From: Rhizobium herbae
GTDB lineage: Bacteria; Pseudomonadota; Alphaproteobacteria; Rhizobiales; Rhizobiaceae
Length of the DNA stretch: 64,000 bases
Assembly: GCF_019511375.1 (NCBI RefSeq)
Contig: NZ_JAEUAO010000006.1
Coordinates: forward strand, 248,001 to 312,000
Direction: 5' to 3'
The translations under genes were made by a program, and so were the position numbers. Under the pieces are notes generated by a model. That model was not told where the DNA came from. It saw only the letters and a program-made list of their open reading frames with translations, and made no database searches. Position 1 is the first letter of the stretch. The number at the start of each line of letters is the position of its first letter. Shown in pieces: positions 7,937 to 18,700 of this stretch.

Positions 7937-10269
7937 TATTCCCGTCGCCCGAGATTGTTGAGCAGCATGGCGGTTGCAAGTCCCAGCATAACGCCCAGTC
8001 CTGCCAGCAGCACGGCATAGGTCAGAATGTTGGTCGAGAGCCAGTTGGCGGCGATCAGCCGGTAGTTTGAAAGGGAGGCTGGCTGGGTCTCGACGAAATC
8101 GAAGTCATTGATAGGTACGGTATCGATCGTTTTGGTGCCACGCGCGTAGGTGGTGATATGACCGGCCAGCTGTCCCCAGCTGTCCTGCGTGCTTACGGCC
8201 TGCACGCCATCGCGCAGGTCCTTGCCTGTCGGTGCCGTCACCAGGGACCACGTGCCGCTGCCGTCGGGGCTTGCGCCTTGGGCGACCAGCAGCGTCGTTT
8301 CACGCGAGGGCGCAAAGCTCTTCTCGGATACCGACGCGAAACGCAACGACGAAAAGGAAATGTCGAAATTCTCCTTCACCCAATCCTCGAACCCGGCAAT
8401 CCAGCCGGCGAAAGTGCCGCCGCGCAGTTTTTCCCGCCACGCGTCAAGCGCTACTTCGGTGTTGACGCCGCCCTGCCCGTCCGTGCCCGATCCCCATGTG
8501 GTACGGCTTGTTTGGTCGATATTCATCTGCGTCAGAACCGTTTCCGGCATTTGCGAAAGGGCACCGATGAAGATTGCGCTTCGGTTGCCGATCAATGCCG
8601 CAGACGCCACGGTCTCCACCGGGATCGGGTGGCCGGCGCCAACCGCCAGCCGCCCGAGAAATGTCGCCGTCGCCGATAGCGTATCGGCATCGATGCGATC
8701 AAGGTAGAGGCGCGTGGCATCCTGGCTTCTACCATAGGGAAAACCGGTGCCGGCGGATGCGGCGAGATTGGGCAGTTGGGCGATGCGCGCAAAGTCGGGC
8801 ATGTGGAATTCGGAGCTGTCAAACAGCGCAAACCGCGGCGTTTCAGAACCGGTCGCGCCGGGTGCGCAGAGCTTGTCATCCTCGGACTCGAGCATGGCTT
8901 CGATTGCGATCGTATTCACGCCCGGACGAAAATGCCGCATCGTCACGTTGATCGGAAGATGCCTGAGGATGCCACCGCCGGACGATGCAATCGGCACGGT
9001 CGATGCAATATTTCCATTGACGTATACGTCGATGTGGCTGCCGGGCACAACGGCTGGGGAGTAGGCGGCGTCGAGAAGGATGACCGCTTCGCCATAGGCG
9101 TTGGCGTAGAAATCCGCCGGAACGCCGACCGTGAAATCCGTCCGAAACCGCCGGCCAGAAAATTCTTCGGTCTTGAAGCCGAGCTGGGAGAACTGCAGCC
9201 GCGTATCGGAGAAAAGGAAAGGCGCGTCGGGAGAGCGCCACCTCTGTGTGGTTATGGCGTCGCGGCGGACTGCGGGACCGTTGACCTCGGTGGGTGCAAC
9301 GATACTCTCGATGGCCGCGCCGATCGCCTGCCATGTCGGCCCGCTGACGACAAGCACCGGCGAGCCGGTCCCCGGATCTTCGACGAAACCGGCGAGGGGG
9401 CCTGCACTGGCGGCGGCGGGCAAGGCGGCAAGGAGGGGCTGAAGCTCGGCGGGCGTGCCAACGAGCACCGCCAACTCGCCCGCCTTTGCTTCAGCCGTGC
9501 TGCGCGTGTCGAAGGAGAAGGACTGGTTCGGCATGCCGGCGAGAACAGCCAGCCCCTGGGCAAGCCGCATCAAGGGTATCGTCGTGCTGGGCTGATCCAA
9601 TGCGGGCACGACGAAATTGAACCGGGTGAGGCCATCGTCGTCAACGCCAATCGCCCGGATATCGTCAAGGCTCCGGAACCCGCGCGCCTCGCTGCCCGAA
9701 AAGTTGAGAAAAGTCTTTTCGGAATCTACGTTCGACCAGAGCTGATAGGTCGATTGGATCGTACAGTCCGTACGGTGACGCTGGTCTGCGTGGATGCGGA
9801 TCAGGTTCGAGCCGGGCTTGAGCAGATCCTTCGGCACGGTAAAGCTCAAGTCGGAAACGGTATCGGCGGACCGAACGGCTTCGTCGGCGATCTTCGTGCC
9901 GTTGATCTCGACTGAAAGACGCGACACTTCCGGCGCGACGAAAATCGAGTTCTGATAACCGAGATTGAACTTTGCCCCGGTCCCCGCCTGCTGTGGCGTC
10001 AGATACACAGACCAGACCAGGCCCGCGGTTTCCCCATTGAGATGCAGATTGCCGTTTGGCAGAAGGTAGCGCTTGAACGCTTCGGCTTCGGGCGGTAGGG
10101 CGACCGGTGTCTCGACCACAGGCCGGGAAGCCGGCTCGTCCCCTGTCCAACCGTCGATCGGTGCGTCCGACGCCGGCCGCTCCGGCGTCATGTCGAAGGG
10201 CGCCTGAGCGCGAACCGGCAGATTGTGCGATACAAGCAGGATCAATGCCAGCAGAGCGGTCCTCGTCAT
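7936..10269 (-). CDS. bcsB: Cellulose synthase regulatory/periplasmic subunit BcsB
   Basis: A 777-residue periplasmic subunit that partners BcsA and guides the glucan. It has an N-terminal signal peptide (MTRTALLALILLV up to VRAQA), alternating carbohydrate-binding and flavodoxin-like segments, and a single C-terminal membrane anchor (LTYAVLLAGLGVMLGLA) ending in NNLGRRE. The frame is open further upstream, but the ATG at 10269 overlaps the bcsA stop as ATGA and directly precedes the signal peptide. Length is typical of the family. Confidence 0.96.
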   Translation of the reverse strand: MTRTALLALILLVSHNLPVRAQAPFDMTPERPASDAPIDGWTGDEPASRPVVETPVALPPEAEAFKRYLLPNGNLHLNGETAGLVWSVYLTPQQAGTGAKFNLGYQNSIFVAPEVSRLSVEINGTKIADEAVRSADTVSDLSFTVPKDLLKPGSNLIRIHADQRHRTDCTIQSTYQLWSNVDSEKTFLNFSGSEARGFRSLDDIRAIGVDDDGLTRFNFVVPALDQPSTTIPLMRLAQGLAVLAGMPNQSFSFDTRSTAEAKAGELAVLVGTPAELQPLLAALPAAASAGPLAGFVEDPGTGSPVLVVSGPTWQAIGAAIESIVAPTEVNGPAVRRDAITTQRWRSPDAPFLFSDTRLQFSQLGFKTEEFSGRRFRTDFTVGVPADFYANAYGEAVILLDAAYSPAVVPGSHIDVYVNGNIASTVPIASSGGGILRHLPINVTMRHFRPGVNTIAIEAMLESEDDKLCAPGATGSETPRFALFDSSEFHMPDFARIAQLPNLAASAGTGFPYGRSQDATRLYLDRIDADTLSATATFLGRLAVGAGHPIPVETVASAALIGNRSAIFIGALSQMPETVLTQMNIDQTSRTTWGSGTDGQGGVNTEVALDAWREKLRGGTFAGWIAGFEDWVKENFDISFSSLRFASVSEKSFAPSRETTLLVAQGASPDGSGTWSLVTAPTGKDLRDGVQAVSTQDSWGQLAGHITTYARGTKTIDTVPINDFDFVETQPASLSNYRLIAANWLSTNILTYAVLLAGLGVMLGLATAMLLNNLGRRE

Positions 10270-12452
10270 CGTTTCGCCTCCGCAGCCAAACGGGCCTTGT
10301 CTCTCGCCCCTGGACTGCTGAAGAAATAGATGATTCCGCGGCTGGTCTGATAAAGGGCAAGCCCGAGGAACCAGATGGTTCCACGCAGCAAACCCGGATT
10401 TCCGCGGCGCGACATCTGAAACTGCGTCCACTGCTGCGAATTCGCGAAAATGAGATCGGCGATCAGGCTGTGGTCGCGTGCTGCCTCCGGCAGGTAAAGG
10501 CAGCCGACGGTGACGATATCGCCGGCGACCTGTGTGTTACGGACCGCCACCGGCAATATTTCCTCATGACCGCTGCTGTATGGCGTGAAGCGGATCAGGC
10601 CGCGCTTGTCCAACGGCAAGGTCCCCAGGTTCTTCGCATAAACATTGACGCGAGCGCCATTGACGGAAACGTTATCGATTGTGGCCGGGTACCATTGCTC
10701 GTCAAGCCCGAATTCGCATCGGCGCGCGACCTTGACCCTTCGGGTTGCCGTCAATTCGCCCCGCTCGGAGACAACCCCGAGCCCGCAGCCGGCAAGGAGA
10801 AGGTTGAGGAGGTTCCAGCCACCGACGACCAGGGTGACGTCGGCCTTGTAAGGTTCCGTGTAGACCCGGTAGGCAGTCACCAGGACGGCGAGCAACAACA
10901 CGGCGAAGATAACAAAGAATGGTCGGCTGATTTCCGACAGCCGGCTGACGAGGACGGATTCGTCCTTGGCGGTCACCTTGAAACTCGGCTTCCGGGGGTT
11001 GACGATGGCCGAGACGACGGCCGGCAACAGGTGGATCGTCTGCACATATTCGTAGAGCTCGGAAATCCAGGGCCAGCGAAACGATCCGTAGAGATAGTTC
11101 TGCATCATCAGGTTTACGAGCATATAGGCAAGGGTATAGCCGAGGAACTCGCCGCCCGATGCCATGAAGATCTCCAGGTCGAAGAACAGGTAGAAAAGCG
11201 GCGCAAAAAGGAAGATCGTGCGCGGAAAGGGGAAAAGCCAAAAGAGGGTCGATGACATGTAGCAGAGCCGCTGCGGGATCGACAGGCCGCGCTTCAGCAG
11301 CGGGAAGCGGAACCGCAGGATTTGCATCATGCCCTGCGCCCAGCGGCTGCGCTGGCCGATGAAGCTGGCAAATGTCGCCGGCTGCAGACCGGCAATCAGC
11401 GGCCGGTCGACATAGACGCTGTTCCAGCCGCTGGCGTGCAGCGCGATCGCCGTTTCGCAGTCTTCCGTGATGCTGAGGCCGCTGAAGCCGCCGGTCTGGT
11501 CAAGCGCCTGCCGCCGCAGCACGGCGGCGGAACCACAGAAAAAGGAAGCGTTCCATTTGTCCAGGCCGCGCTGGATGATGCCGTAGAACATCTCGTTCTC
11601 GCTCGGCATCCTTTCGAAAGTCCGCAGATTGCGTTCGACGGGGTCAGGATTGAGAAAGAAATGGGGTGTCTGAACGAGGAACAGCTTGGGATCGTCCTCG
11701 AAATAGCCTACCGTCTCGAGCAGGAAATCCCGGGTCGGGGCGTGGTCAGCATCGAAGACCGCAATCAACTCGCCGGTGGAATGCCGCATGCCGTTGTTGA
11801 GATTGCCGGCCTTGGCATGCTCGTTGCGATCACGGGTCAGATAGCGGACGTCGAGATCGTTGCAGAGTATCTGCAGTTCCTGATGCCGGGCCTTGGCCAT
11901 CTGGTCTTCGAGAAGGTTCGGCGACGTCCGCTTTTGCAGCGTGCCACCGTCATCGAGAAGCCAGACAGTTAGCTTCTCGGCCGGATAGTCCATGGCTTTC
12001 GCAGCCGCCAGCGTGTTGGCGAGAAGCTCGGCATCCTCATTATAGCTGGGGACGAAGACATCGACGCTCGGATATTTCCCTTCCGATGCGGCGCGCGACG
12101 GCCGCGGCGGCAGCGGCATCGAAACGACGAAAAGGCTGAGGCCCAGCATCATGACGCTGTACATTTCGGCTAGGTAGAGCAGAAAGCCAGGAATGAAATT
12201 TTCGAGCTGGTTGAACGGCGGCAGTGTGCTGGTCGTGCGCCAGTAAACATAGCGCATGACAATGGCTGTGCCGAAGGCAAGCGCGGTAAGCCGCCACGTC
12301 CCTTCCGCCCGCAATATCTTGATAACCGCCATGAAGGTGACGACGGCAATGCTGGCGATCAGTTGCGTTTGCAGGTTGATCGGCAGGGTAACCAGTGCAA
12401 TCACGCCGAGGGACGTGATGATCCAGGAAAGGATAATGGCTACCTTGCGCAT
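10266..12452 (-). CDS. bcsA: Cellulose synthase catalytic subunit (GT2, PilZ domain)
   Basis: A 728-residue inner-membrane processive glycosyltransferase making beta-1,4-glucan from UDP-glucose. Membrane helices lie at both ends. The GT2 core shows DDGGT near residue 165, DADHAP near 232, TEDCET near 326 and QRSRWAQG near 365, the complete D,D,D,QxxRW set. A C-terminal PilZ domain follows (RRVKVARRC then DNVSVNGAR near 590), so activation by cyclic di-GMP is expected from the family. First of the tightly coupled block bcsA-B-Z-K, about 100 bases after bcsN. Confidence 0.98.
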   Translation of the reverse strand: MRKVAIILSWIITSLGVIALVTLPINLQTQLIASIAVVTFMAVIKILRAEGTWRLTALAFGTAIVMRYVYWRTTSTLPPFNQLENFIPGFLLYLAEMYSVMMLGLSLFVVSMPLPPRPSRAASEGKYPSVDVFVPSYNEDAELLANTLAAAKAMDYPAEKLTVWLLDDGGTLQKRTSPNLLEDQMAKARHQELQILCNDLDVRYLTRDRNEHAKAGNLNNGMRHSTGELIAVFDADHAPTRDFLLETVGYFEDDPKLFLVQTPHFFLNPDPVERNLRTFERMPSENEMFYGIIQRGLDKWNASFFCGSAAVLRRQALDQTGGFSGLSITEDCETAIALHASGWNSVYVDRPLIAGLQPATFASFIGQRSRWAQGMMQILRFRFPLLKRGLSIPQRLCYMSSTLFWLFPFPRTIFLFAPLFYLFFDLEIFMASGGEFLGYTLAYMLVNLMMQNYLYGSFRWPWISELYEYVQTIHLLPAVVSAIVNPRKPSFKVTAKDESVLVSRLSEISRPFFVIFAVLLLAVLVTAYRVYTEPYKADVTLVVGGWNLLNLLLAGCGLGVVSERGELTATRRVKVARRCEFGLDEQWYPATIDNVSVNGARVNVYAKNLGTLPLDKRGLIRFTPYSSGHEEILPVAVRNTQVAGDIVTVGCLYLPEAARDHSLIADLIFANSQQWTQFQMSRRGNPGLLRGTIWFLGLALYQTSRGIIYFFSSPGARDKARLAAEAKR

Positions 12453-12556
12453 GGTGGATGCCCTTGAGGAGACCGCCCGGTGACAAGCCGTTCATGGCGG
12501 AGGCCCTTAAAACGCCATGGTCAACTCACTGAGATCAGCAATTGACCATGTCGAGG

Positions 12557-13480
12557 TTACTTGCACTGCGTGGTACCTTCAGACTGTGTCATACAGTCCG
12601 GCGAAGGAACAACGACGCCCCCTATATCCGTGCCCGTTGGTAAAGGAACCGTTTCACTCGAAGACGCTTGTCTCGCGGTCTCGACCTTCTCCACGCCAAC
12701 GGCTTGCGATTGCCGGACGAAGGGGCGAGGCTTCGTCACTTCCACAGCAACGATGGCAGCGTCGCGCAGCTCCTCCCTTTTCGGATAGATCGGGTTTCCG
12801 GTCCGGCCCAAGGTCGGATCAACGCTCGGCGGTTCGCCATAGGGGTTCCATCCCGCTGCATTGAACGCGCCCCGAATGGTGTAGCCGTACATTGTACCGA
12901 GCAGCTTCTCTTCGCTCGCGCCATCTTCGCAAAGACGAAGGCGGACCTGGATCGTGCCGCGGTTCTGGAAGACCGTCCTTGCTTCGTCGGGCGAGCGGAT
13001 CTGCTGCCAGGCATACAGACAGGCATCATTGCCATGACCGCGGCCGTAGGCATAGCTGAAAGGCCCGTAATTGTTCTGCAGGTAGAGCGGCGACTGGGCT
13101 AGGGCAACGCCTGGAAGCTCTCGGCGCATTTCCTTGGCAATGTCGCTCGCCCTGACAGAGGAATAGCCAAGCGCCTTCTGACCATCCATCTGCAGGCCGA
13201 CCGGTCCGAACATCTGTACGCGAAGGACGTTTTGCCCCGGCGTCGATGCAGAGGTAAACAGAAGGATGTCCTGCTGCGTGCTGTTGCTGAAACGGCGCTC
13301 GACGATGCTGACGACCGCCGGACCGCCGGGCGGCGGCAGTGCAAAGGCTGTCTCCTCAGGGACCGTCACTGCCGTATCGGACAGCCGCACGCCGTCGCGC
13401 GCGCCGCAACCGGCAAGACTGAGCGTCAGAATGATGCCGGCAAGCGCATACCGTGACGTTGGGATTTCTGCAGAAGACAA
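12557..13480 (-). CDS. bcsN: Cellulose biosynthesis lipoprotein BcsN
   Basis: A 307-residue predicted lipoprotein with a signal peptide ending in the lipobox LSLAGCGA (acylated cysteine near residue 25). It begins with TTG at 13480, since no ATG or GTG precedes the signal peptide. Its place directly before bcsA and its features fit BcsN (celG) of Agrobacterium type III cellulose operons, whose biochemical role is unknown. It is the first gene of the operon, so the promoter must lie in 13481-13662 or further up in pbpC. Confidence 0.82.
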   Translation of the reverse strand: MSSAEIPTSRYALAGIILTLSLAGCGARDGVRLSDTAVTVPEETAFALPPPGGPAVVSIVERRFSNSTQQDILLFTSASTPGQNVLRVQMFGPVGLQMDGQKALGYSSVRASDIAKEMRRELPGVALAQSPLYLQNNYGPFSYAYGRGHGNDACLYAWQQIRSPDEARTVFQNRGTIQVRLRLCEDGASEEKLLGTMYGYTIRGAFNAAGWNPYGEPPSVDPTLGRTGNPIYPKREELRDAAIVAVEVTKPRPFVRQSQAVGVEKVETARQASSSETVPLPTGTDIGGVVVPSPDCMTQSEGTTQCK

Positions 13481-13578
13481 TGAGCCCCCGTCTGTTTCCT
13501 GGCAGGAGGATCGCGGCGCATTTTCGAATCAAGCCGGGCCGAATCACAAGCCTATTGATAAATCATGCGCTTGCCTTC

Positions 13579-13594
13579 GTGAATCCCAATTCAC
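13579..13594. promoter_or_regulatory. Palindrome upstream of the cellulose operon
   Basis: GTGAATCCCAATTCAC is a perfect 6+6 inverted repeat around a 4-base centre. It lies about 100 bases before the bcsN start in the 182-base gap after pbpC. It is a candidate operator for the bcs operon; a role in ending pbpC transcription is less likely because the stem is short and no T-tract follows. Confidence 0.35.
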
Positions 13595-13662
13595 CACGAC
13601 GCACAGTTGAAGATGTGAAGACGCTCGCCTGTGCCGCCCGTATCGACAGCGCAACAGTCTAT

Positions 13663-15747
13663 CTAGTCAAGGAAGACGCGAACGCTCGCGGCGCGGCCCG
13701 CCGCATCGATAACCGTCAGCGTCGAGTAACCGGCTCCATCGGGAACCCATTGATTGATGCGACGCCGGGATGTTTCCGGCAGCGGCTTGCCGTTTGCCAG
13801 CCAGCGGAAAGGTGCCCTTCCGCCCTGCAGCTTGAGGACCAATGGCATGGGGGTACCTGCTGTATCGACCCCGAGTTCGACGCGGGCTCCTTCCGGGGGA
13901 TAGACGATCTGCGGCGCCGGCTCACGGACGACCGCAGAGACGAGCCCATTGGAGTTCAGCGAGAACCGCCGCTGGCTGATCGGCAACTCGGACTGGGCGA
14001 GCCGTGTCGCGCCTGCAGGCGCGCGCGGTAGCGGTGTTGTCGCGACGCCGGATTTGGCGAACCCTTCGAACAGGATGGGTGCTGCCGAACCGTAGCCGGT
14101 CAGGCCGGGAACAGCCCCATTGTCCGGCCGGCCGACCCAGACTCCAAGCACGTGGCGGCCGTCGAATCCGACAGACCAGGCATCGCGGTAGCCGTAGCTC
14201 GTGCCGGTCTTATAGGCGATGCCACGCTGGACGGCTCCAGCAGGTGGCAGCACGCCTGACAAGACATCGGTGATCTGCCAGGTCGCGACCGGATCGAGGA
14301 GCAGCTCGCCTTCGATCTGTCCCGGCTGGTCCTGAATGCCGTCGCCAAGCCGTATCGGCTGGCCCCGGTTTGAAAGCGCCGCGTAGAGCTGCACAAGGTC
14401 CTTCAGGGTGACACCCAGCCCGCCGAGCCCGATCGCAAGGCCAGGAGCCTCGTTGGGAGGCAGAACCGGCCTGACTTCCGCTCGGCGAAAACGCATCATC
14501 ATCCGGCTTGGACCGACAGCGTCCAGCAGCCGGACAGCCGGCACGTTCAGCGACAGCTGGAGGGCCTGGCGGATGCTGACGTCACCCTGATAGGTCATGT
14601 CGAAATTGCGCGGGCGGTAGCCGAAGAAATCCGCGGGACGGTCCTCAATGATCGTTTCTTGCGAGACAAGCCCCTCCTCGAAGGCGAGGCCATAGATAAA
14701 GGGTTTTAGCGTCGACCCGGGCGAGCGGGAAACACGCGTCATGTCGATCCAGCCGGAGCGGCTGGCGTCGAAATAATCGGCAGACCCGACCTCGCCGACG
14801 ATCTCGCCGGTGCGCGCGTCGGCCATGACCATGGCGATCGAAACTTTGGGTCCGAGTTTTGCCGCAGCGTCCCTCGCGACTGTCTCAAGCGCTTTCTGAA
14901 TGGGCCGTCTGAGCGTCGTCTGGTGCCGCGCGCCGTTCGGCTGTTTGCGCAAGGCGGCTTCCGCTACGTGGGCGGCATGGGTCGGAAGCTGCAGGCGGCG
15001 TTCCGGCACGGCGACCGCAGCGGCGCGCTCCGCCTCCCCTTCGCCGATCACGGCTGCCACAGCCATGCGCATCAAAACACGTTGGCGAGCCGCTTCGGCG
15101 GCCTTCAGATGGCGGTCAGGCCGGCGCTTTTCCGGCAGTTGGGGCAGCGCTACAAGCAGGGCAGCTTCCGACACGGTCAGGCGCCGCGGCTCCTTGCCGA
15201 AATAGGCAAGGCTTGCGGCGCGGATGCCCTCGAGATTGCCGCCATAGGGCGCATGCGTGAGGTAGAGATCGAGGATCTCCGTCTTGCTCAGGCGCCGCTC
15301 GATCTGAATGGCGCGGGCGAGTTGTCGAAGTTTTGCGTTAAACGACCGCCCCTCGCGCGGCTCGATCAGGCGCGCCACCTGCATCGACAGCGTTGAAGCG
15401 CCCGAAACGATCCGTCCATGCGTCGCAAACTGCCAGGAGGCACGCATCAGTGCCCAGGGATCGACACCCTTGTGTTGCCAAAAGCGTTGATCCTCATAGG
15501 CAACAAGCATGCGGACGAACTGCGGATCGACATCCTTTGCCGTCGTCTTCAGCCGCCAGCGACCCTCATGCGTCGCGAAAGCGCGCAACAGCTGGCCATC
15601 GGCGTCGAGTACCTCGGCAGAGACGGTGCGCGCCTTCTCGAGCGGCGGTGGATAGGCACGGTCGGCTGCCTCCAGGCCAGCCAGCGCCGCCACGCCCAGA
15701 AGGGCGAGGCAGCAGAATGCAATGGAGGACGTGCGCCAGAGCGACAT
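13663..15747 (-). CDS. pbpC: Penicillin-binding protein 1C (glycosyltransferase/transpeptidase)
   Basis: A 694-residue bifunctional peptidoglycan synthase anchored by an N-terminal helix (residues 8-28). The GT51 domain shows YEDQRFWQHKGVD and GASTLSMQVARL. The transpeptidase shows SPGSTLKPF (Ser345 nucleophile, Lys348), SLNVP as the SxN motif and YKTGTSYGYRDAW as the KTG motif. A BiPBP_C-type C-terminal domain (FRWLANGKPLPET) completes the PBP1C layout. Its ATG overlaps the alpha-2-macroglobulin stop by one base (TAATG). This pairing is widespread; PBP1C is thought to repair cell wall where proteases breach the envelope. Confidence 0.96.
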   Translation of the reverse strand: MSLWRTSSIAFCCLALLGVAALAGLEAADRAYPPPLEKARTVSAEVLDADGQLLRAFATHEGRWRLKTTAKDVDPQFVRMLVAYEDQRFWQHKGVDPWALMRASWQFATHGRIVSGASTLSMQVARLIEPREGRSFNAKLRQLARAIQIERRLSKTEILDLYLTHAPYGGNLEGIRAASLAYFGKEPRRLTVSEAALLVALPQLPEKRRPDRHLKAAEAARQRVLMRMAVAAVIGEGEAERAAAVAVPERRLQLPTHAAHVAEAALRKQPNGARHQTTLRRPIQKALETVARDAAAKLGPKVSIAMVMADARTGEIVGEVGSADYFDASRSGWIDMTRVSRSPGSTLKPFIYGLAFEEGLVSQETIIEDRPADFFGYRPRNFDMTYQGDVSIRQALQLSLNVPAVRLLDAVGPSRMMMRFRRAEVRPVLPPNEAPGLAIGLGGLGVTLKDLVQLYAALSNRGQPIRLGDGIQDQPGQIEGELLLDPVATWQITDVLSGVLPPAGAVQRGIAYKTGTSYGYRDAWSVGFDGRHVLGVWVGRPDNGAVPGLTGYGSAAPILFEGFAKSGVATTPLPRAPAGATRLAQSELPISQRRFSLNSNGLVSAVVREPAPQIVYPPEGARVELGVDTAGTPMPLVLKLQGGRAPFRWLANGKPLPETSRRRINQWVPDGAGYSTLTVIDAAGRAASVRVFLD

Positions 15748-18700
15748 TATTCGACCGCCTGAACCTCCAAGCGCCCCATCGCCGTGCGCGCGGAAAACTG
15801 CGGCCGGTACATGTCCTCGATGCTGGCCGCCGGGTGGTCATAGATCCCCGGCGTGACGGCCCTTACGACATAGGCGACGGTGATCGCCCGGTCGTCGCCG
15901 CTCGACCGGTCGAAAGCCGCAACGAATCGGTCGCTGCGGAACTCTGTATGCGCGGCCTCGATCTCGCCGATCCATTCGAAGTTTGACAGCTTGGCGCTGT
16001 CGACGAGGCTCGGGTTGTCGATCTCGAAGCCCGCCGGCAGCAGGTCGGTGATCAGCACCCGCGACGGCCAGGCATTGCTCTCCGTGGCGTTGATGACGAC
16101 CACATAGCGTTCGTTTTGTTTGGCCTGAGTGATGTTGGCTTCTTCGCCGTCCAGCGTGTAGTAGGTCCGCTGGATGGTGAAGCCATTGCCGCCGGCGGGC
16201 AGCGGAAAGGCGGGAGCCGCGACCGTGGTGACGACAGCGGTGACCGGATCGCTCGACCTGTTGCCGATCGTGATCGGCTGGTCGAGGATCGCATCGCCGG
16301 TGAGACGTGCCGCGTAACCGCCGCTACGCGTCGTTCCATTGATGTCAAGCTTCAGATCCTGGTCGCCGCCCTGAATGGCGCGGGCGGCAAGCAGAGTCCA
16401 CATCTGCTCCTGCGTGCTCGTATAGGAGGTGCGCTCCCATTCGCGCGCAACGATCTTGGAGAGTTGCGGAATGATCGCCGGCACCGGGCGGCTCTCGGCC
16501 GCCAGCGTCAGCACCGCGGCATCGTCGCGGAGCGGCGAACCGTAGTCGGAGCGATCGAGGATGCTGGTCTTCGTGTCCGCGGCCATCTGCAGCGCCTCTG
16601 CGAAAACGCTCTGGGAGCGTTGCGCATCGCCGTAAAGCGCGAGCGCTGCCGCCAGATGCCCCTTCGACAGCGGCGTCGGAAATTCATCAAGCTTGGTGTT
16701 GGCATAATAGCGCAAGTCGCTGATCGCGGCCTTGCGATTGCGCGCCAGCACATAGAGTGCATAGGCGATCTCGTTGCCCTGGCTCTTCACGTCAATTTCG
16801 TAGCTCAGGGCATTCTGCAGGTTGTCGAGCGCCTGCACCATGGCCTGATCGGACACCTGGTATTTCTGCTCGCGCGCCCGGGTCAGGAAGTCGGTGACAT
16901 AGGCGTCCAGCCAGAGATCACCCGACCCCGGACCCCACAGGCCGAAGCTGCCGGTCGAGGACTGGTAGGACAGGACGCGGTAGATCGCTTCCTGCACCCG
17001 TTTCTGGACGTCCGTATCATCGGGCAGGCCGGACTGCTTCGAAAGCTCGCTCAGATAGAGCAATGGCAGCGCCCGGCTGGTCGTCTGCTCTGCACAGCCG
17101 TAGGGATAACGATCGAGTGAGGTCAGCAGCGCTGGGATATCGAAGGCGGCCGAGCGCGTCACGCTGATGCTGACGGCTGACCCCTGCAGCATGCTTTCCG
17201 CCAACAGCTCGCCATCCACCTTCAGGCTGGCATTGGGCTCGATGGTGACCGGATGACGTGTCGTCACCGGCAGCGCAGCTGGGCGAACCGGAACGAAGAC
17301 GGATTGCTGCAGCGACAACCCATCGGCGCTCGTCAGTTCGATCGAGATAGCGCCGCTGCCAGGATGAACGCCCGAGAGCGGCAGCGTCAGATCGAATTTG
17401 CCGCCCGGTTTGACGTTGAAGGTCTGCTCGGCTTGGGCCGAGTCGATAACGACAGAGGAGTTGCTGGTGACCTTGAGATTGAGGTCGCCGGCGGGACCGT
17501 CGGTATTGGCGATGTCCAGGCGCAGCTCTGCCTTGTCGCCGGGCGCCAGGAATTTTGGCAGGCTCGCCGTCACCACGACCGGATCGCGAATCACGACATC
17601 GGCACTGGCGTGGCCGACACCCCTCTTCGACCATGCAACCGCCATGACGCGGGCCGTGCCGTTGAATTGCGGGATGTCGAAACTGACGATCGCCTTGCCG
17701 CTGGCGTCGAGCTCGACGGGGCCGGAGAAAAAGGCCACAAGCTCCTGGGTCGGCGGGTTTCCCTGAAGCGGCAGCTGACCGCCGTCGCCCCCCGTGCGCA
17801 AGCGGCCGGTGGCACCGAGCGATCCATCGATCAGGCGCCCATAGAGATCGCGGATTTCGAGGCCGAGCTGCCGCTGGCCGAAATACCATCCTTCCGGATC
17901 GGGTACTTCGTATCGGGTCAGGTTGAGGATGCCGACATCAACGGCAGCAACGGTGACGTAGGCTCCTTCGCCCGCGCCTGCCCCGACAACTTCCACCGGG
18001 ATGTTGAGGGTCTGGCGTGGCAATGTCTTTTCGGGCACGTCCAGCTTGACCGAGAGCTTGCGGTCGGCGGGATCGACGGTGAGCCATTTAATGCCGATGG
18101 CCCGCATCGGCATGCGGCTCTCCTGCGCGTCGCCGGGACGGTAGAGCGTCGCCGTCAGATAGACGCCGGCGCCGAACTCTTCAGTGATCGGAATATCAAT
18201 CTCGCCACCTTCTGCGGAGATGGTCGCCGTCTTTGTGGCGATCAGCTTTTCCGAACCGATCGTGACCAACGCCTCGCCTGCAAACCGCGGCGAGATCCTG
18301 AGCTTGGCTGTGTCACCGACCGCGTAGTCCTGCCTGTCGAGCGCGATCTCCAGGCCGTCCGGCGTTTCCGTCGAAGTCGTCGCGACATACCAGCCTGAAT
18401 CGAATTCGACGCTCGATGCCGGGCCGTCCATATCGGCGGTCTCGACTTCGAGTCGGTAGCGCCCCCAGCCGGCTGAAAGCGAAATCTCTCCCCCGTCCCT
18501 GGTGACATCGAGTTTGCCGGTCGAAACCTGTTTGGTCGAAATGACCGGCTCGTATTTCCAGGCGGAGCCGTCCCGGTACCACTGATAATCCTGCTCGACA
18601 CGCAGCAGCTTCCAGATGAGGCCGGTTTTTGCCTGCTTTTCGCCATGCGCGTCGATCGCGATGACATGGAATTTGCCGACAGCGTTTTCCGCGAGGTCGC

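Noticed and set aside
8776..9915. A 379-residue open frame on the plus strand opposite bcsB
   Set aside because: Composition is skewed to Arg/Gly without recognisable motifs, and bcsB is clearly the coding strand.
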